A stretch of DNA of 5,515 nt from contig CAJMPM010000114.1 of NCBI GenBank assembly GCA_905215225.1, positions 1 through 5,515 of the forward strand, written 5' to 3'. This document shows, piece by piece, positions 5,188 through 5,515 of this stretch. Every line of letters begins with the position of its first letter. The stretch's first letter is position 1. The DNA comes from an uncultured bacterium (GTDB taxonomy: Bacteria > Actinomycetota > Coriobacteriia > Coriobacteriales > Coriobacteriaceae). The notes below the pieces were generated by a model, which ran no database searches, was not told the DNA's origin, and saw only the letters and a program-made list of their open reading frames with translations. Made by a program: the position numbers and the translations under genes.

Positions 5188-5206
5188 AGGCGAGTGGTTA
5201 GTTTGT

Positions 5207-5243
5207 GGGCCTCAACGGCGGGCGCTGTAGCTCGCGGGGGCCT
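5207..5243 (+). promoter_or_regulatory. Two-part hairpin in the gap 5' leader
   Basis: GGGCCTC (5207-5213) can pair with GGGGCCT (5237-5243), including G-U pairs. Inside it, GCGGGC (5218-5223) pairs with GCTCGC (5230-5235). The structure ends 4 nt before the AAAGGAG SD (5248-5254). A stable 5' hairpin before a highly expressed glycolytic gene may protect the mRNA; this is inference. Confidence 0.4.
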
Positions 5244-5259
5244 TACGAAAGGAGACACA

Positions 5260-5515
5260 ATGGCAGTAAAGGTTGCTATTAACGGCTTCGGTCGCATCGG
5301 TCGTCTGGCTTTCCGTCAGATGTTCGGTCATGAGGGCTCCGAGATCGTCGCTATCAACGACCTCACCTCTCCCGATATGCTCGCTTACCTGCTGAAGTAC
5401 GACTCCACGCAGGGCAACTACGCTCGCGATCACGAGGTCGTTGCTGGCGAGGATTCACTCGCCGTTGACGGCAAGGAGATCAAGATCTACAAGGAGGCCG
5501 ACGCCAACAACCTGC
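5260..5515 (+). CDS. gap: Glyceraldehyde-3-phosphate dehydrogenase, N-terminal part (3' end outside window)
   Basis: The first 85 residues are visible. The Rossmann NAD-binding motif I-N-G-F-G-R-I-G-R is at residues 7-15. A-I-N-D-L has D34, the Asp that favours NAD over NADP. L-K-Y-D-S-T-Q-G follows at about residues 45-52, as in phosphorylating type I GAPDH. The enzyme converts glyceraldehyde-3-phosphate, NAD and phosphate to 1,3-bisphosphoglycerate in glycolysis. The catalytic Cys (about residue 150) lies beyond the window. The ATG at 5260 has a strong SD, AAAGGAG, with a 5-nt spacer. Placement just after rapZ-whiA is common in actinobacteria, where pgk and tpiA usually come next. Confidence 0.96.
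   Translation, partial: MAVKVAINGFGRIGRLAFRQMFGHEGSEIVAINDLTSPDMLAYLLKYDSTQGNYARDHEVVAGEDSLAVDGKEIKIYKEADANNL

Noticed and set aside
1..5515. CRISPR array, tRNA, rRNA, insertion sequence or attachment site
   Set aside because: No regularly spaced repeats, cloverleaf, transposase or paired terminal repeats were seen on either strand.

Overview
The window looks like a chromosomal segment from a high-GC Gram-positive bacterium, probably an intestinal Coriobacteriia (Collinsella-like) actinomycete. The grounds are a rapZ-whiA pair followed directly by gap, an Arg in place of the Walker A Lys in RapZ, strong AGGAGG-type ribosome binding sites and GC-rich codon use. This placement is inference; no 16S or full marker set is present.

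Layout, all genes on the + strand. (1) 1-264: the 3' end of a gene for a 4Fe-4S-type redox protein. (2) 261-337: an intergenic leader with a promoter-like sequence, an 8-bp hairpin and a strong Shine-Dalgarno (SD). (3) 342-1217: a chimeric reading frame. Its first ~55 codons are the N-terminus of thiamine pyrophosphokinase (thiN). At about position 504 it continues in frame as the C-terminal ~235 residues of a DapA/NanA-family lyase. The frame has no normal start codon where one is expected: AAG sits at the ATG position. (4) 1218-1388: an intergenic stretch with a 15-bp interrupted stem-loop. (5) 1389-2354: a ROK-family kinase, probably N-acetylmannosamine kinase (nanK). (6) 2425-3111: N-acetylmannosamine-6-phosphate 2-epimerase (nanE), with an 11-bp perfect hairpin just before its SD. 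(7) 3163-3199: a good intrinsic terminator that also lies in the leader of the next gene. (8) 3210-4130 rapZ and 4137-5066 whiA, 6 nt apart, without the yvcK gene that often lies between them. (9) 5067-5259: an AT-rich regulatory region. (10) 5260-5515: the 5' end of glyceraldehyde-3-phosphate dehydrogenase (gap), cut by the window edge.

How the genes work together: the lyase, kinase and epimerase form the classic route from N-acetylneuraminate to ManNAc, ManNAc-6-P and GlcNAc-6-P. The lyase here lacks the first part of its barrel, so this copy is probably inactive, or the join is an assembly artefact. RapZ, WhiA and Gap form a conserved actinobacterial neighbourhood linking carbon metabolism and growth control.

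I found no mobile element, CRISPR array, tRNA or rRNA, and no clear new multi-gene system. The items most worth a second look are the thiN/lyase fusion with its missing start codon, and a repeated leader design (-10 box, GC hairpin, SD) in front of several genes.
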